64,000 nucleotides of DNA, from positions 6,827,501-6,891,500 of the forward strand of contig NZ_CP053564.1 in NCBI RefSeq assembly GCF_013155125.1. The letters run 5' to 3'. The notes beneath the pieces are model-generated. The model made no database searches. It was not told the DNA's origin and saw only the letters and a program-made list of their open reading frames with translations. The translations under genes were made by a program, and so were the position numbers. Shown here one piece after another: positions 1-8,543 of the stretch; the first letter of the stretch is position 1; each line of letters starts with the position of its first letter. Origin of the DNA: Pseudonocardia broussonetiae. GTDB lineage: Bacteria; Actinomycetota; Actinomycetes; Mycobacteriales; Pseudonocardiaceae.

Positions 1-169
1 CGCGGTCGAGCCCGGCAAGGCCGCCGACCTGGTCGTGCTCGACGCGAACCCGCTCGACGGGTTCCGGGCGTTCGTCGACCCGCGGATGGTCGTCGCCCGG
101 GGCACGGTCCTCGACCGGCCGTCGGTCTCCCGGTTCGCCGAGCTGGACGCCCGACTCGACTCGCTGTGA
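1..169 (+). CDS. Amidohydrolase, C-terminal end only (5' truncated by window)
   Basis: The reading frame is open from base 2 and ends in TGA at 167-169, giving 55 residues. It begins AVEPGKAADLVVLDANPLDG, the typical C-terminal beta-sandwich of metal-dependent amidohydrolases (imidazolonepropionase, cytosine deaminase and related families), where a G-K-x-A-D-L-V-V-L-D stretch closes the composite domain. The catalytic barrel lies outside the window, so the substrate cannot be stated. It converges with the amine-oxidase gene that ends at 204. I see no clear terminator hairpin in the 34-bp gap. Confidence 0.75.
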   Translation, partial: AVEPGKAADLVVLDANPLDGFRAFVDPRMVVARGTVLDRPSVSRFAELDARLDSL

Positions 170-203
170 GGACGTCCCCGGCTCGGGCTCCCACCGCCTG
201 CGG

Positions 204-1331
204 TCAGGACGGGGTGAGGCTGAACCGTGCCGGTGCGAACGCCTCGACGTCCGGACGCGCGGTGCCCTCGGTCAGATCGGCGAGGATCTCCCCGATCGCG
301 GGCGCGTAGCGGAACCCGCGGCCGTTGCAGGCGGCACCGACGACCACGCGGGGGCTGTCGGGGTGCGGGCCGAGGAGCCAGTGCCCGTCGACGGCCTCGG
401 TCCACATGCAGACGGTGGACCGCACCGGCGGCCCGGTGATCTCGGGGATCCGGTCGCGCACGACCGCGGTGACCTCGGCGACGTCGTACGGCGTGACGTC
501 CTGGCTCAGCGCGGAGGGGTCGATCTCGTGGCTGTTGCTCGCGACGCTGAACTTCCAGGTGCCGTCCGGCTCCATGCACCCGTAGTCGGGTGCTGCAGCG
601 GATCCGGCCGGTCCGGCCACGTAGATCGAGGGCAGCGGCGTGGAGCCGGGCGGCATCGCGAAGTTGACCAGCACCTGGCGGTCGACCCGGGCGGGCAGGT
701 CGAGGTGCAGCACCCGGGCGGAGAACGCCCCCGTGGTCATGACGAGGCGGTCCGCGACGTACTCGCCCTCCGCGGTGCGGACCCGCGCCCCCGACGCGTC
801 GGACGACCAGTCGAGGACGGGCTCGTCGAAGCGGAACTCCGCTCCCGACTCCCGCGCCACCTGCTGCATGGCCCGCAGCGCCGCCGGGACGTGGGCGATG
901 CGGGCCCCGGGCTCGAAGACGGCCAGCTCGTGGTCGGCGATCCGCAGGCGCGGGAACGCCGCCCGCGCCTGCGCGCCGTGCAGGACCCGGTGCTCGAACG
1001 GCGACGACTCCAGGCTCGCCACCGTGCTGTCGAACCACGGCGACCCCGGTGCACCGATCATGACGTTGCCGGTGACCGTCATCAGTTCGGTCCCGGTGCG
1101 CGCGGCGAGCTGGTCCCACAGCTCGAACGCGCGGACGGTGAGCTGGACGTACTGCGGGCCGGTGCTGTTGGACTGCCGGGCCAGGCGGGTGAGTCCGCCG
1201 TGGGAGCCGTGTTCGTGCGGTGGGGTGTGGGCGTCGATCGCGAGCACGCGCACGCCTCGGCGGGCGAGGTGCCACGCCGTCGCGGAACCCCACGTTCCCG
1301 CGCCGACGACGATCACGTCGTAGGTCTGCAT
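204..1331 (-). CDS. FAD-dependent amine oxidase, sarcosine / N-methyltryptophan oxidase family
   Basis: The 375-residue product starts MQTYDVIVVGAGTWGSATAW, a Rossmann GxGxxG FAD-binding motif at residues 9-14, followed by the HGSHGGLTRLAR stretch typical of monomeric sarcosine and N-methyltryptophan oxidases. The cysteine that carries covalent FAD in this family is present as Cys308 in VCMWTEAVDGH. The family oxidises secondary N-methyl amines to an aldehyde, amine and H2O2. The gene is last in a minus-strand operon, 77 bp after the kinase-PLP fusion, so its substrate is probably an N-methylated amino acid or amino alcohol brought in by the linked permease. That substrate link is inference; the family call is firm. 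Confidence 0.85.
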   Translation of the reverse strand: MQTYDVIVVGAGTWGSATAWHLARRGVRVLAIDAHTPPHEHGSHGGLTRLARQSNSTGPQYVQLTVRAFELWDQLAARTGTELMTVTGNVMIGAPGSPWFDSTVASLESSPFEHRVLHGAQARAAFPRLRIADHELAVFEPGARIAHVPAALRAMQQVARESGAEFRFDEPVLDWSSDASGARVRTAEGEYVADRLVMTTGAFSARVLHLDLPARVDRQVLVNFAMPPGSTPLPSIYVAGPAGSAAAPDYGCMEPDGTWKFSVASNSHEIDPSALSQDVTPYDVAEVTAVVRDRIPEITGPPVRSTVCMWTEAVDGHWLLGPHPDSPRVVVGAACNGRGFRYAPAIGEILADLTEGTARPDVEAFAPARFSLTPS

Positions 1332-1408
1332 GGTGCTGGTTCCTTTCGTTCCGCCTGCCGGCGTCGGTTGCCGGGAGGAGGCTGGGTGGAGGGAGGTCGG
1401 GGCGGGAG

Positions 1409-3622
1409 TCAGGCGTCGGAGAGGGCAGCGAGCGAGGACGCGAGCCTGCCGAGCAGGACGTCGATCTCGCCCCGCGTGACGACCAGCGGCGGCCGCATCT
1501 TCAGCACGTTGCCGGCGGGTCCGATCCGGCTGATCAGGACCCCGCGGCGACGCATGTCCTCCACGACCCACCGCGTGGCGGCGGCGTCGGGAACCGTCGG
1601 GTCGCCGGGGTCGACGAACTCGAGCCCGAAGTAGAGCCCTCGTCCGCGCACGGCGGCCACCCGCGGGTCGCCCGCCACGATCTCGTGCAGCCGCCCGGCG
1701 ACGTAGTGCCCCAGCTGCGCCGCACGGTCGAGCAGGTCCTCCTCCGCCATGACCTGGAGGACGGCCATCCCGGCGGCGGCGGAGACCGGGCTGCCCGCGA
1801 ACGTGTTGAAGTAGTCGTTGCGCGCGCCGAACCCGTCCTGCAGCCGAGCGGTGGTGACCAGGGCGGACAACGGGTGGCCGTTGCCCATCGGCTTGCCGAG
1901 GACGACCAGGTCGGGCCGGACGTCGAACATCCGGTGGCCCCACATCCGCCCGCCGGTCCTGCCGAAGCCGGACTGCACCTCGTCGGCGAGGACGAGGCCG
2001 CCGGCGGCGTGGACGCGCGCGGTGAGCCCTTCGACGTACCCGGACGGTGGGCTGACGAGGCCCTCGGTGGAGAACAGCGGGTCGAACACCACCGCGGCCA
2101 CCCCGTGGCCCGCCTCGACCAGCGACGCGATGGCCGTGTCGACCGCGGACAGCGACTCCTCGAGCAGGCCGCTCGCGTCGTCGACGCCGGTGGCGTCGGG
2201 GATGTGCAGGGTCCGCACCCACGGAGCGAGCCCCTCCCCCGTGGCCAGGCCGGTGGTGAGCTCGGCGAGCCGGCCGGTGTTGCCGTGGTAGCTCCAGCCC
2301 GAGACCAGCACACCGGTGCGGCCCGTGTGCTGGCGGGCGATGCGCAGGGCCAGGTCGTTGGACTCCGAGCCGCTGTTGGTGAGGAAGACCCGGTCGAGGG
2401 GGGCGTCGAAGGTCGCGAGCAGGGCTTCGGCGTAGTCCACGACCCGGTCGTTGAGGTAGCGCGTGTGCAGGTTGAGCCGGGACATCTGCTCGGACACCGC
2501 GGCGGCGACGACCGGGTTGGCGTGGCCGACGTGCGGGACGTTGTTGTACCCGTCCAGGTAGACCTGTCCGTCGACGTCGGTCACCCACACTCCCGACCCC
2601 GACACGACCTCGAGGGGCGTGTCGTAGAACAGCGGTGACCGCGCGCCCAGGGTGGTGTGCCTGCGGTGGAGCAGGTCCGTGGTCCTGGTCGCCGGCCTGC
2701 GTGCGAGGGCGAGGTTCGCCCGGTGGTCGGGCGCCAGGAGCTCGGCGAGCACGCCGTTCCAGCTCCGCACCAGCTCACCCTCGTAGTCGACGTCGTCGTT
2801 CGGGCCGGCGTTGCCCTGGGCGATCATCCAGAGCGCGCTGTTCGACCAGTGCGCGACGATCATGAACAGCCGCACCCGCGCGAGGTGGTGCGGATCGTCC
2901 GCGCCGTGGTAGCGGCTGGCCAGCTGCCGGGTCCGGTCCCGGTCGAAGCCGTTGTAGGCGGCCAGGAAGCCCAGCTCGTAGGCCGGATCGGTGTTGGCGG
3001 CGAGGTCCCAGTCGATGAGCCGGTAGCCGGACCCGTCGACGATCACGTTCGCGTCCCAGAGGTCGTTGTGGCACGGCACGAACTCGGCCGGGCGCAGATC
3101 GAGCACCTCCTCGATCTCCGCCAGGTGCTCCTCGACGACCGGCAACCCGATCGGGAGCACGTAGTCGCGTTCCCGGGCTGCGGCGAGCAGGGTCCGGACG
3201 TGGACGAACGGGTCCAGGTCCTGCGCGAACCGCTCCCCGCTGGTGTGCAGCGTGTGCAGGGCAGGCACGAGGTGCTCGAGCGCATCCGCATCACCGGCGA
3301 GGGACGGCCGGGTCCCGCAGAGGTACTCCAACGCGATGCCGGAGGACTCCCGGCAGACAGCGGTCACCGTCGCGCCGACGCCGATCCGGGACGCGCACAG
3401 CGTGTTGCCCAGGATGACGTCGGCGGGCGGCAGCACGTTCATCGCCTCCCAGTAGCCGTTCCAGATCTTCACCACCTGCTTCCGGCCGGCGAGGCGGACG
3501 AGGTAGTTCTTGTGCGCGGCGCCCCCGGAGAGGGTCTCGACGGCGGCGTCGGGTCCGGTCCACTCCGAACCGGGTTCGAAGACGCGACGGACGGCGGCGT
3601 CCTCTTCGGCACTGATGGTCAT
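1409..3622 (-). CDS. Fused phosphotransferase (APH/choline-kinase fold) and class III PLP aminotransferase/phospholyase
   Basis: One 737-residue chain. Residues 1 to about 330 are an APH/choline-kinase-like kinase with the catalytic loop His185-Asn186-Asp187 (CHNDLWDAN) and the metal-binding Ile-Asp204-Trp-Asp206. Residues from about 345 are a class III PLP enzyme whose lysine, Lys577, lies in GKPMGNGHP, the version seen in AGXT2 and ethanolamine-phosphate phospho-lyase. Known amino-alcohol pathways use a kinase and a related PLP phospho-lyase in sequence, so the fusion could phosphorylate ethanolamine or 1-amino-2-propanol and eliminate phosphate and ammonia. That activity is inferred; transamination is the alternative. 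The start is ATG at 3622. The permease gene lies 20 bp upstream, so the two are co-transcribed. Confidence 0.85.
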   Translation of the reverse strand: MTISAEEDAAVRRVFEPGSEWTGPDAAVETLSGGAAHKNYLVRLAGRKQVVKIWNGYWEAMNVLPPADVILGNTLCASRIGVGATVTAVCRESSGIALEYLCGTRPSLAGDADALEHLVPALHTLHTSGERFAQDLDPFVHVRTLLAAARERDYVLPIGLPVVEEHLAEIEEVLDLRPAEFVPCHNDLWDANVIVDGSGYRLIDWDLAANTDPAYELGFLAAYNGFDRDRTRQLASRYHGADDPHHLARVRLFMIVAHWSNSALWMIAQGNAGPNDDVDYEGELVRSWNGVLAELLAPDHRANLALARRPATRTTDLLHRRHTTLGARSPLFYDTPLEVVSGSGVWVTDVDGQVYLDGYNNVPHVGHANPVVAAAVSEQMSRLNLHTRYLNDRVVDYAEALLATFDAPLDRVFLTNSGSESNDLALRIARQHTGRTGVLVSGWSYHGNTGRLAELTTGLATGEGLAPWVRTLHIPDATGVDDASGLLEESLSAVDTAIASLVEAGHGVAAVVFDPLFSTEGLVSPPSGYVEGLTARVHAAGGLVLADEVQSGFGRTGGRMWGHRMFDVRPDLVVLGKPMGNGHPLSALVTTARLQDGFGARNDYFNTFAGSPVSAAAGMAVLQVMAEEDLLDRAAQLGHYVAGRLHEIVAGDPRVAAVRGRGLYFGLEFVDPGDPTVPDAAATRWVVEDMRRRGVLISRIGPAGNVLKMRPPLVVTRGEIDVLLGRLASSLAALSDA

Positions 3623-3642
3623 CGGGCTTCCTCCGTCTCGAG

Positions 3643-5094
3643 TCAGAAGATCTCGGCTGCGTAATCGATGGACGACGCGGTCGCGTGGCGCACCACTCCG
3701 GCGACGAGGAACACGGGGACGGCGAGCAGCATCCATCCGGCCACCCCGTCGGAACCACTGAGCAGCGTGTAGTTGCTGAGCGTCAGGTGTCCGACGTAGG
3801 CGAGCAGCAGGATCGACAGGCTCGGCGCGGCGATCTCGCCCCAGACGTCGTCGGGGGTCCGCCGAGCGAAGAACACCACGATCGCGAGCGAGGTGAGGAT
3901 GAGGACGGAGATGAACGCGGCGGTCCCGAGCGCGGTGAACCAGGCGAAGACGACCCCGATCGGATCGGCCCCGGCGAGCAGGAACGCCGTGATCACGGCG
4001 GCGACGGCACCGCTGTTGACGAGCGCCGCCACGTGGGGGCTGCCCGTGGACGTGGTCCCTGACAGCCGCCGCGGGAGTGCGCCTGCGCGTCCGAGCGCGA
4101 AGAGGTACCGGGAGAACATGTTGCACAGCCCCAGCAGCATCGCGACGAAGCTGGTGACGACCAGGATCTGCATCGCCAGGCTGAGCCCGCGTCCCCCGGC
4201 TCCCTCGGCGAGGGTGAAGATGAACCCGGCGGGGTCGGCGGTGGCGGTCGCGCTGACGGCATCGATCCCGATCGCCCCGCCGATGACCCAGGTCGACAGG
4301 CCGTAGAACGCACCGACGAACGCGATGACCAGGTAGAGGGCGCGCGGGATGGTGCGGCGAGGGTCGCGGGCCTCCTCGGAGAACACGACGGTGGCCTCGA
4401 AGGCGGTGAAGCAGAGGAACGCGAACAGCAGCGCCACCCCGAGGCCGGGACTGAAGAGGTTCTCGGCGGTGAACCCCCCGATGCTGAAGACGCCCCACCC
4501 GTGCCGGGCGACGAGCGCGACCACCAGCACGGCGACGACGGCCGTCTCGCCGACGATGAGCAGGCCGAGCAGCCGCACACTGGCGTCGACACCTCGGACC
4601 GTGAGCAGTGTGACCAGGGCCAGGACCACGAGGATCCACACCAGCGGGGGCAGGGACAGACCGGTGAGGTCCGCGACCAGTGACTGCGTGAAGACACCGA
4701 ACTGCGACCAGAGCCCGACCTGCAGGGTCAGGTAGGTGAGGACCGCCAGCCCGGCTCCGCCGCTGGCCCAGCGGTTGCCCAGGCCCTTCGCGATGTAGGC
4801 GACGAATCCCCCCGCATTGGTGATGTGCCGGCTCATCCGCAGGTAGCCGACCGCGAACAGCGCGATCATCAGGGCCGCCAGCACGTAGACGAGCGGGGTG
4901 GCCGGGCCGACCGCGGAGAACAGAACCCCGCTCGCGCCGACCACCGCGGCCATCGGCGCGGCGGCCGCGACGACGAAGAACGCGATGGCCACCACACCCA
5001 GCCTGTCGGCGGCCAGCACGCCGGCGGCGGGCGGCTCCGACGGCGTCGGCGCCGGAGCGGCGGTCGGGTTCGAGCCGGAACGTCCTGTGGTCAT
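3643..5094 (-). CDS. APC-family amino acid/amine permease
   Basis: The 483-residue hydrophobic protein has about twelve membrane segments. The first begins near residue 35 (GVVAIAFFVVAAAAPMAAVVGASG), with a conserved G-P-A-T-P-L-V-Y run after it as in the APC superfamily (APA/ACT-type transporters). It probably imports the amino acid or amine used by the fused kinase-PLP enzyme and the FAD oxidase downstream. It is the first gene of the operon. ATG at 5094 is chosen because an AGGGG ribosome-binding site sits about six bases upstream; TTG at 5100 is a possible alternative. The short N-terminal tail is rich in Pro, Ala and Thr. Confidence 0.88.
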   Translation of the reverse strand: MTTGRSGSNPTAAPAPTPSEPPAAGVLAADRLGVVAIAFFVVAAAAPMAAVVGASGVLFSAVGPATPLVYVLAALMIALFAVGYLRMSRHITNAGGFVAYIAKGLGNRWASGGAGLAVLTYLTLQVGLWSQFGVFTQSLVADLTGLSLPPLVWILVVLALVTLLTVRGVDASVRLLGLLIVGETAVVAVLVVALVARHGWGVFSIGGFTAENLFSPGLGVALLFAFLCFTAFEATVVFSEEARDPRRTIPRALYLVIAFVGAFYGLSTWVIGGAIGIDAVSATATADPAGFIFTLAEGAGGRGLSLAMQILVVTSFVAMLLGLCNMFSRYLFALGRAGALPRRLSGTTSTGSPHVAALVNSGAVAAVITAFLLAGADPIGVVFAWFTALGTAAFISVLILTSLAIVVFFARRTPDDVWGEIAAPSLSILLLAYVGHLTLSNYTLLSGSDGVAGWMLLAVPVFLVAGVVRHATASSIDYAAEIF

Positions 5095-5246
5095 GTCCAA
5101 CCCCTAGGAGAGTGGTCGTGGTCCGACGGCGGTGCTCGCGGTCCCGTACCCGAAAGACTGTACGATACCGTTCATTGATCAAACAAGACGTTCACAGTTT
5201 GGCTTTGTTAGCGTGGCTGATTGCGTCTGGTGATGAGGGGGAGCCG
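5095..5246. promoter_or_regulatory. Divergent promoter region between permease operon and TetR regulator
   Basis: This 152-bp gap separates the permease (minus) and TetR (plus) starts. It is visibly more A+T rich than its surroundings around 5155-5215 and contains the 8-bp palindrome TTGATCAA at 5175-5182, a plausible core of a TetR operator. Genes divergent from a TetR gene are usually its targets, so it is inferred that the TetR protein controls the amine-utilisation operon. No exact -35/-10 pair is claimed. Confidence 0.45.
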
Positions 5247-5903
5247 GTGGCGACAGGTGCCGACCGAGGACGTGCACCGCTGTCACTGCGCGAGCGCAAC
5301 AAGCTGCGGACTCGACGGTCGCTGCTGGATGCGGCTCTGGAGATCTTCACCGAGCAGGGCTTCGGTTCGGCGTCGGTGGAGGCGATCGCGGCGCGGGCCG
5401 GCGCGTCGAAGGTGACGGTGTACAGCTACTTCCCCAGCGGACGCGAGGAGCTGTTCCGCCAGCTCTACGACGAGATCAACACCGAGCTGCTCGACCGCGC
5501 TCTCGCCCTGTGGGGAGCGAGCGAGGGCCTCGTGGACCGGGTGACCGCCCTGGCCAGGGCGCTGCTGGAGATCGGGGCACGCCCGCTCGTCGGGCGCTTC
5601 TACTCGATCGACGACCCAGCGCTCGAAGCCGCACTGGATCCGGTGCGAGGACACGCCTCGGGAACATTCCGGCAGCTGATCTCCGCCGAGCTCGGCCGCT
5701 GCCGCGACGCCGGCGAGCTCAGCAGCACCGCGGACCCCGACGCCCTCGCCCGGCTCCTGGTCGGCGCGAGCCGGGCAGCACTCACCGAGGTCGCCCGCCG
5801 GCCCGAGCGAGCCGGCGAGCTGCTGGAGGCGTTCGCCGACCTCGTCCGTGGGCTGCTCGGTGACGCCGACGACGCGGGTGCCGACGCCCCTGGCGCGTAT
5901 TGA
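5247..5903 (+). CDS. TetR/AcrR-family transcriptional regulator
   Basis: The 218-residue product has an N-terminal TetR helix-turn-helix: RRSLLDAALEIFTEQGFGSASVEAIAARAGASKVTVYSYFPS carries the usual A-A-x-x-x-F and V-Y-x-x-F-P marks at about residues 26-68. The C-terminal ligand domain resembles the AefR-type C domain (GRFYSIDDPALEAAL). GTG at 5247 is chosen because GGGGGAG lies just ahead and the upstream in-frame extension shows no conserved sequence. It is divergent from the permease operon, which it probably represses until an amine ligand binds (inference). Confidence 0.88.
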   Translation: MATGADRGRAPLSLRERNKLRTRRSLLDAALEIFTEQGFGSASVEAIAARAGASKVTVYSYFPSGREELFRQLYDEINTELLDRALALWGASEGLVDRVTALARALLEIGARPLVGRFYSIDDPALEAALDPVRGHASGTFRQLISAELGRCRDAGELSSTADPDALARLLVGASRAALTEVARRPERAGELLEAFADLVRGLLGDADDAGADAPGAY

Positions 5904-5994
5904 CACGCTCTGAGCAGGCGAGGAGCCTTCCGGTCAACCTCTCGCGGGTTCGTCCCGACGACGTCGAGGTCGAACGGCATCACGGGGAGTCCCG

Positions 5995-7443
5995 ATGGAG
6001 GGTGCGTCGCCACCGTGGGTGGGCCCGCCGGGTGACCGCGCGCCGCGCGCCACCGACCGCCGCACCTTCCTGCGTTCCGTCGGGGTCACCGCAGGCCTCA
6101 CCGCCCTGGGTTCGGTGGTTCCCGCCGGGACCGGTCCGGCGCGGGCCGGGCCGGCCGTGCCGGCGCAGCCGCCCGGGACCGCGGCGGGGTCCCTGTCGGC
6201 TGCGGTGCGGAAGTTCCACCTCCACGCGCGGCCGAAGGTCGTCCGCGTGGGCGAGGTGGCCGATGCCCTGGGGATGTCACGGCCGGTGTCGGTGCGGGAG
6301 CTGCACCGCAGGCTGACGGCGATCCCGACCGAGCTGCGGCTGGCCCAGGTGATCACCACCGAGGCCGCGCTGGGCGGGCGGGCGGAGATGGTGCTGCGCA
6401 GCGACGGCACCTACACCTCGTTCGGCAGCATGCGCGCGACGGGCTTCCCCTCTTTCGCCTACCAGGTGACGGCCTCCGTGGAGAGTGCCGGGAACCTGTT
6501 CCTGCCGATGGCGCGCCACGAGGGCCGCGTCTTCGGGACCGACACCCCCGGCGACCGCAGCCGGAGCTGGAACGAGAGCGGGCAGAGCGAGAGCCTGCGC
6601 CAGAACTGGGTGAGCGTCGCGGAGGACGCCCGGCTCGTCGTCCGCAAGGAGTACGAGCTGTCCGGTGTGCTCGGCACCGTCGCCGACGTCGCGGTGAAGA
6701 TCGGCCAGTTCGTCGGGCTGGCGACCGTCGTCTACCCGGGCCTGGCCGCCGCGATCACCCTCGCCTCGACTCTCGCCGAGGCGACCGAGGAGCCGTTCCC
6801 CCTGCCCAGGCTGCCGCTGGGGATCACGGTCGCGGCCGGTGTGCTGCTGGTGTTCGGGCCGGGCATGATCGTCCCGGCGGTGGTCGCGGGCGGCGTGGCC
6901 GAGCTGGCCGTCCAGACCCGGCCGCTGGACGAGGCGGAGTACACCTTCGCGACGAAGATCTTCGGCAACACCCTCCCTCCCCGCGAGCAGATCATCCTCA
7001 CCAACATGCTCGGCAAGGGCGACCGCCGGTTCGTCATGCCCGGCCCGGGCGGGGTGTTCTTCGTCAACCTCGGGCAGGCCGCGTTCGACGATCCCAGGGG
7101 CTACCGGACGCAGGGCTCGAGGTACGCCACACCCGGCCAGGTCTTCGTCCACGAGCTGACCCACACCTGGCAGGGCAGGCGTCTGCCGGCGGTCACCTAC
7201 TTCTGCAAGGGCATCACGAACTCGACCTACACGCCGGACGCGGACGTGAACCGCCCGTGGGCGGACCACGGACTCGAGCAGCAGGCGACCATCGTCGACA
7301 CCTGGTACGCCTCGATCTTCGACCCGAAGAACAAGGAGTTCCTCGACTCCGAGTACGGCAGACCGGTCCCCGACTGGTCCAAGAAGGCGCCGGAGCTGTT
7401 CGACCGCTACATCTACGGGAACATCCGCGGCGGCATCACCTGA
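5995..7443 (+). CDS. Tat-leader protein with HExxH metallopeptidase-like motif
   Basis: The 482-residue product has near its N terminus the twin-arginine pattern DRRTFLRSVGVTAG followed by a hydrophobic stretch and an Ala-rich tail, so Tat export is likely. A hydrophobic, glycine-rich segment lies at about 225-310. The C-terminal part contains HELTH at 386-390 and Glu428 in GLEQQAT, which fits a gluzincin HExxH...E zinc site like that of DUF4157-type proteins. I do not recognise the full family. The ATG has GGGGAG seven bases upstream. The next gene starts 47 bp on and encodes a tail-fibre-like protein, so the pair is probably one operon. Protease activity is unproven. Confidence 0.6.
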   Translation: MEGASPPWVGPPGDRAPRATDRRTFLRSVGVTAGLTALGSVVPAGTGPARAGPAVPAQPPGTAAGSLSAAVRKFHLHARPKVVRVGEVADALGMSRPVSVRELHRRLTAIPTELRLAQVITTEAALGGRAEMVLRSDGTYTSFGSMRATGFPSFAYQVTASVESAGNLFLPMARHEGRVFGTDTPGDRSRSWNESGQSESLRQNWVSVAEDARLVVRKEYELSGVLGTVADVAVKIGQFVGLATVVYPGLAAAITLASTLAEATEEPFPLPRLPLGITVAAGVLLVFGPGMIVPAVVAGGVAELAVQTRPLDEAEYTFATKIFGNTLPPREQIILTNMLGKGDRRFVMPGPGGVFFVNLGQAAFDDPRGYRTQGSRYATPGQVFVHELTHTWQGRRLPAVTYFCKGITNSTYTPDADVNRPWADHGLEQQATIVDTWYASIFDPKNKEFLDSEYGRPVPDWSKKAPELFDRYIYGNIRGGIT

Positions 7444-7490
7444 TCCCTCCGGTTCCCTCGAACCCCCGCACCGACCTACGGAGGAATCCC

Positions 7491-8528
7491 GTGCCCGAGT
7501 ACACCGAGCCCGTCGTCAGCAGGATCCAGGACGGCGCAGCGATCCACGGCGAGAGCGCGACGTGGATGGGCGTCTACGGCAGGAGCGAGAGCTCCACCGG
7601 CGGCCAGGGGGTGCTGGGCGAGGCGCTCGGCACCGGTGTGGCCGGAGTCAGCCGGACGTGGGTCGGCGTGTACGGCGAGTCGAACGGGACCGAGAACGGC
7701 CCGGCCGCCGTCTGGGCGGAGGGCAGAGGCGGCGCCTTCGGGGTCAAGGGCCACGCACGGGCGCCGGGAGCGGCCGGCGTCGCCGGCTTCCACCTCGCCG
7801 ACACCGGCGACGGCGGGCCCGGAGTGCTGGGCGAGAGCGTCCGGGGTGTGGGCGTGCGGGGGGTCGGTGGGACCGGGGTGGTCGGTGTCGGGCGGGTCTG
7901 GATCGGCGTCTACGGCGAGTCCGACGCCCCGGTCGAGGCCGGCTCCGCCGGGGTGTGGGGTGACGGCAAGGACCGCAGCGACGGCGTCAAGGGCGTGACG
8001 CGCGCCCCCGGCAAGGCGGCGGTCAGCGCGTTCCACCTCACCCCCGACGGGCCGGGGATGTACGCCGAGGGCAGCCCGGCCGCCTACTTCCGCGGCGACG
8101 TCGTGGTGACCGGGGACCTCCGCCTGGAGGGCGCCGACTACGCCGAGGAGCTGACCGTCGCCGACGTGGAGGTCGCGCCCGGGATGGTGGTCGTGCTCGA
8201 CGACCAGGGCCGGGTCCGGCCGTGCCTGGAGGACTACGACCCGCGCGTCGCCGGAGTGGTCGCGGGGGCGGGCGGCGTCCGCTCGGCCCTCGTCCTCGAC
8301 CGGCACCCCGGCGGCGCCCCCATCGCGATGATGGGCAAGGTGTGGGTGATGGCCGACGCGGACGCGGGCCGGATCCGACCCGGTGATCTGCTCACCACCT
8401 CCACGACGCCGGGCCACGCGCGGCGCGTCGACGACCGCCAGCAGGCGTTCGGCGCCCTCATCGGCAAGGCGTTGACCGGCCTGACCGACGGCCGCGGCAT
8501 GGTGCGCATGCTCGTCACCACGACCTGA
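7491..8528 (+). CDS. Repeat-rich protein resembling phage tail appendage, with Peptidase_G2-like C-terminal domain
   Basis: The 345-residue product begins at GTG 7491 with GGAGG eight bases upstream. The first half carries three copies of a W-x-G-V-Y-G-[ER]-S motif, with Trp25, Trp57 and Trp137, separated by glycine/valine-rich G-V-x-G-x-G segments. This looks like a beta-helical or stacked-repeat fibre. The second half (from about residue 205) starts VVVTGDLRLEGADYAEEL with D216-Y-A-E219, then PGMVVVLDDQGRV and DPRVAGVVAGAGG, the pattern of the autocleaving chaperone domain (Peptidase_G2) of phage tail and neck appendages. No signal peptide is seen and no other phage genes adjoin. Confidence 0.5.
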   Translation: MPEYTEPVVSRIQDGAAIHGESATWMGVYGRSESSTGGQGVLGEALGTGVAGVSRTWVGVYGESNGTENGPAAVWAEGRGGAFGVKGHARAPGAAGVAGFHLADTGDGGPGVLGESVRGVGVRGVGGTGVVGVGRVWIGVYGESDAPVEAGSAGVWGDGKDRSDGVKGVTRAPGKAAVSAFHLTPDGPGMYAEGSPAAYFRGDVVVTGDLRLEGADYAEELTVADVEVAPGMVVVLDDQGRVRPCLEDYDPRVAGVVAGAGGVRSALVLDRHPGGAPIAMMGKVWVMADADAGRIRPGDLLTTSTTPGHARRVDDRQQAFGALIGKALTGLTDGRGMVRMLVTTT

Positions 8529-8543
8529 CGCCACCGCAACCGC

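Noticed and set aside
204..2588. A 794-codon minus-strand open frame running across two genes
   Set aside because: Only its last 375 codons, from ATG 1331, encode a recognisable oxidase. The upstream part is Arg/Pro-rich text antisense or out of frame to the kinase-PLP gene, as expected in high-GC DNA.
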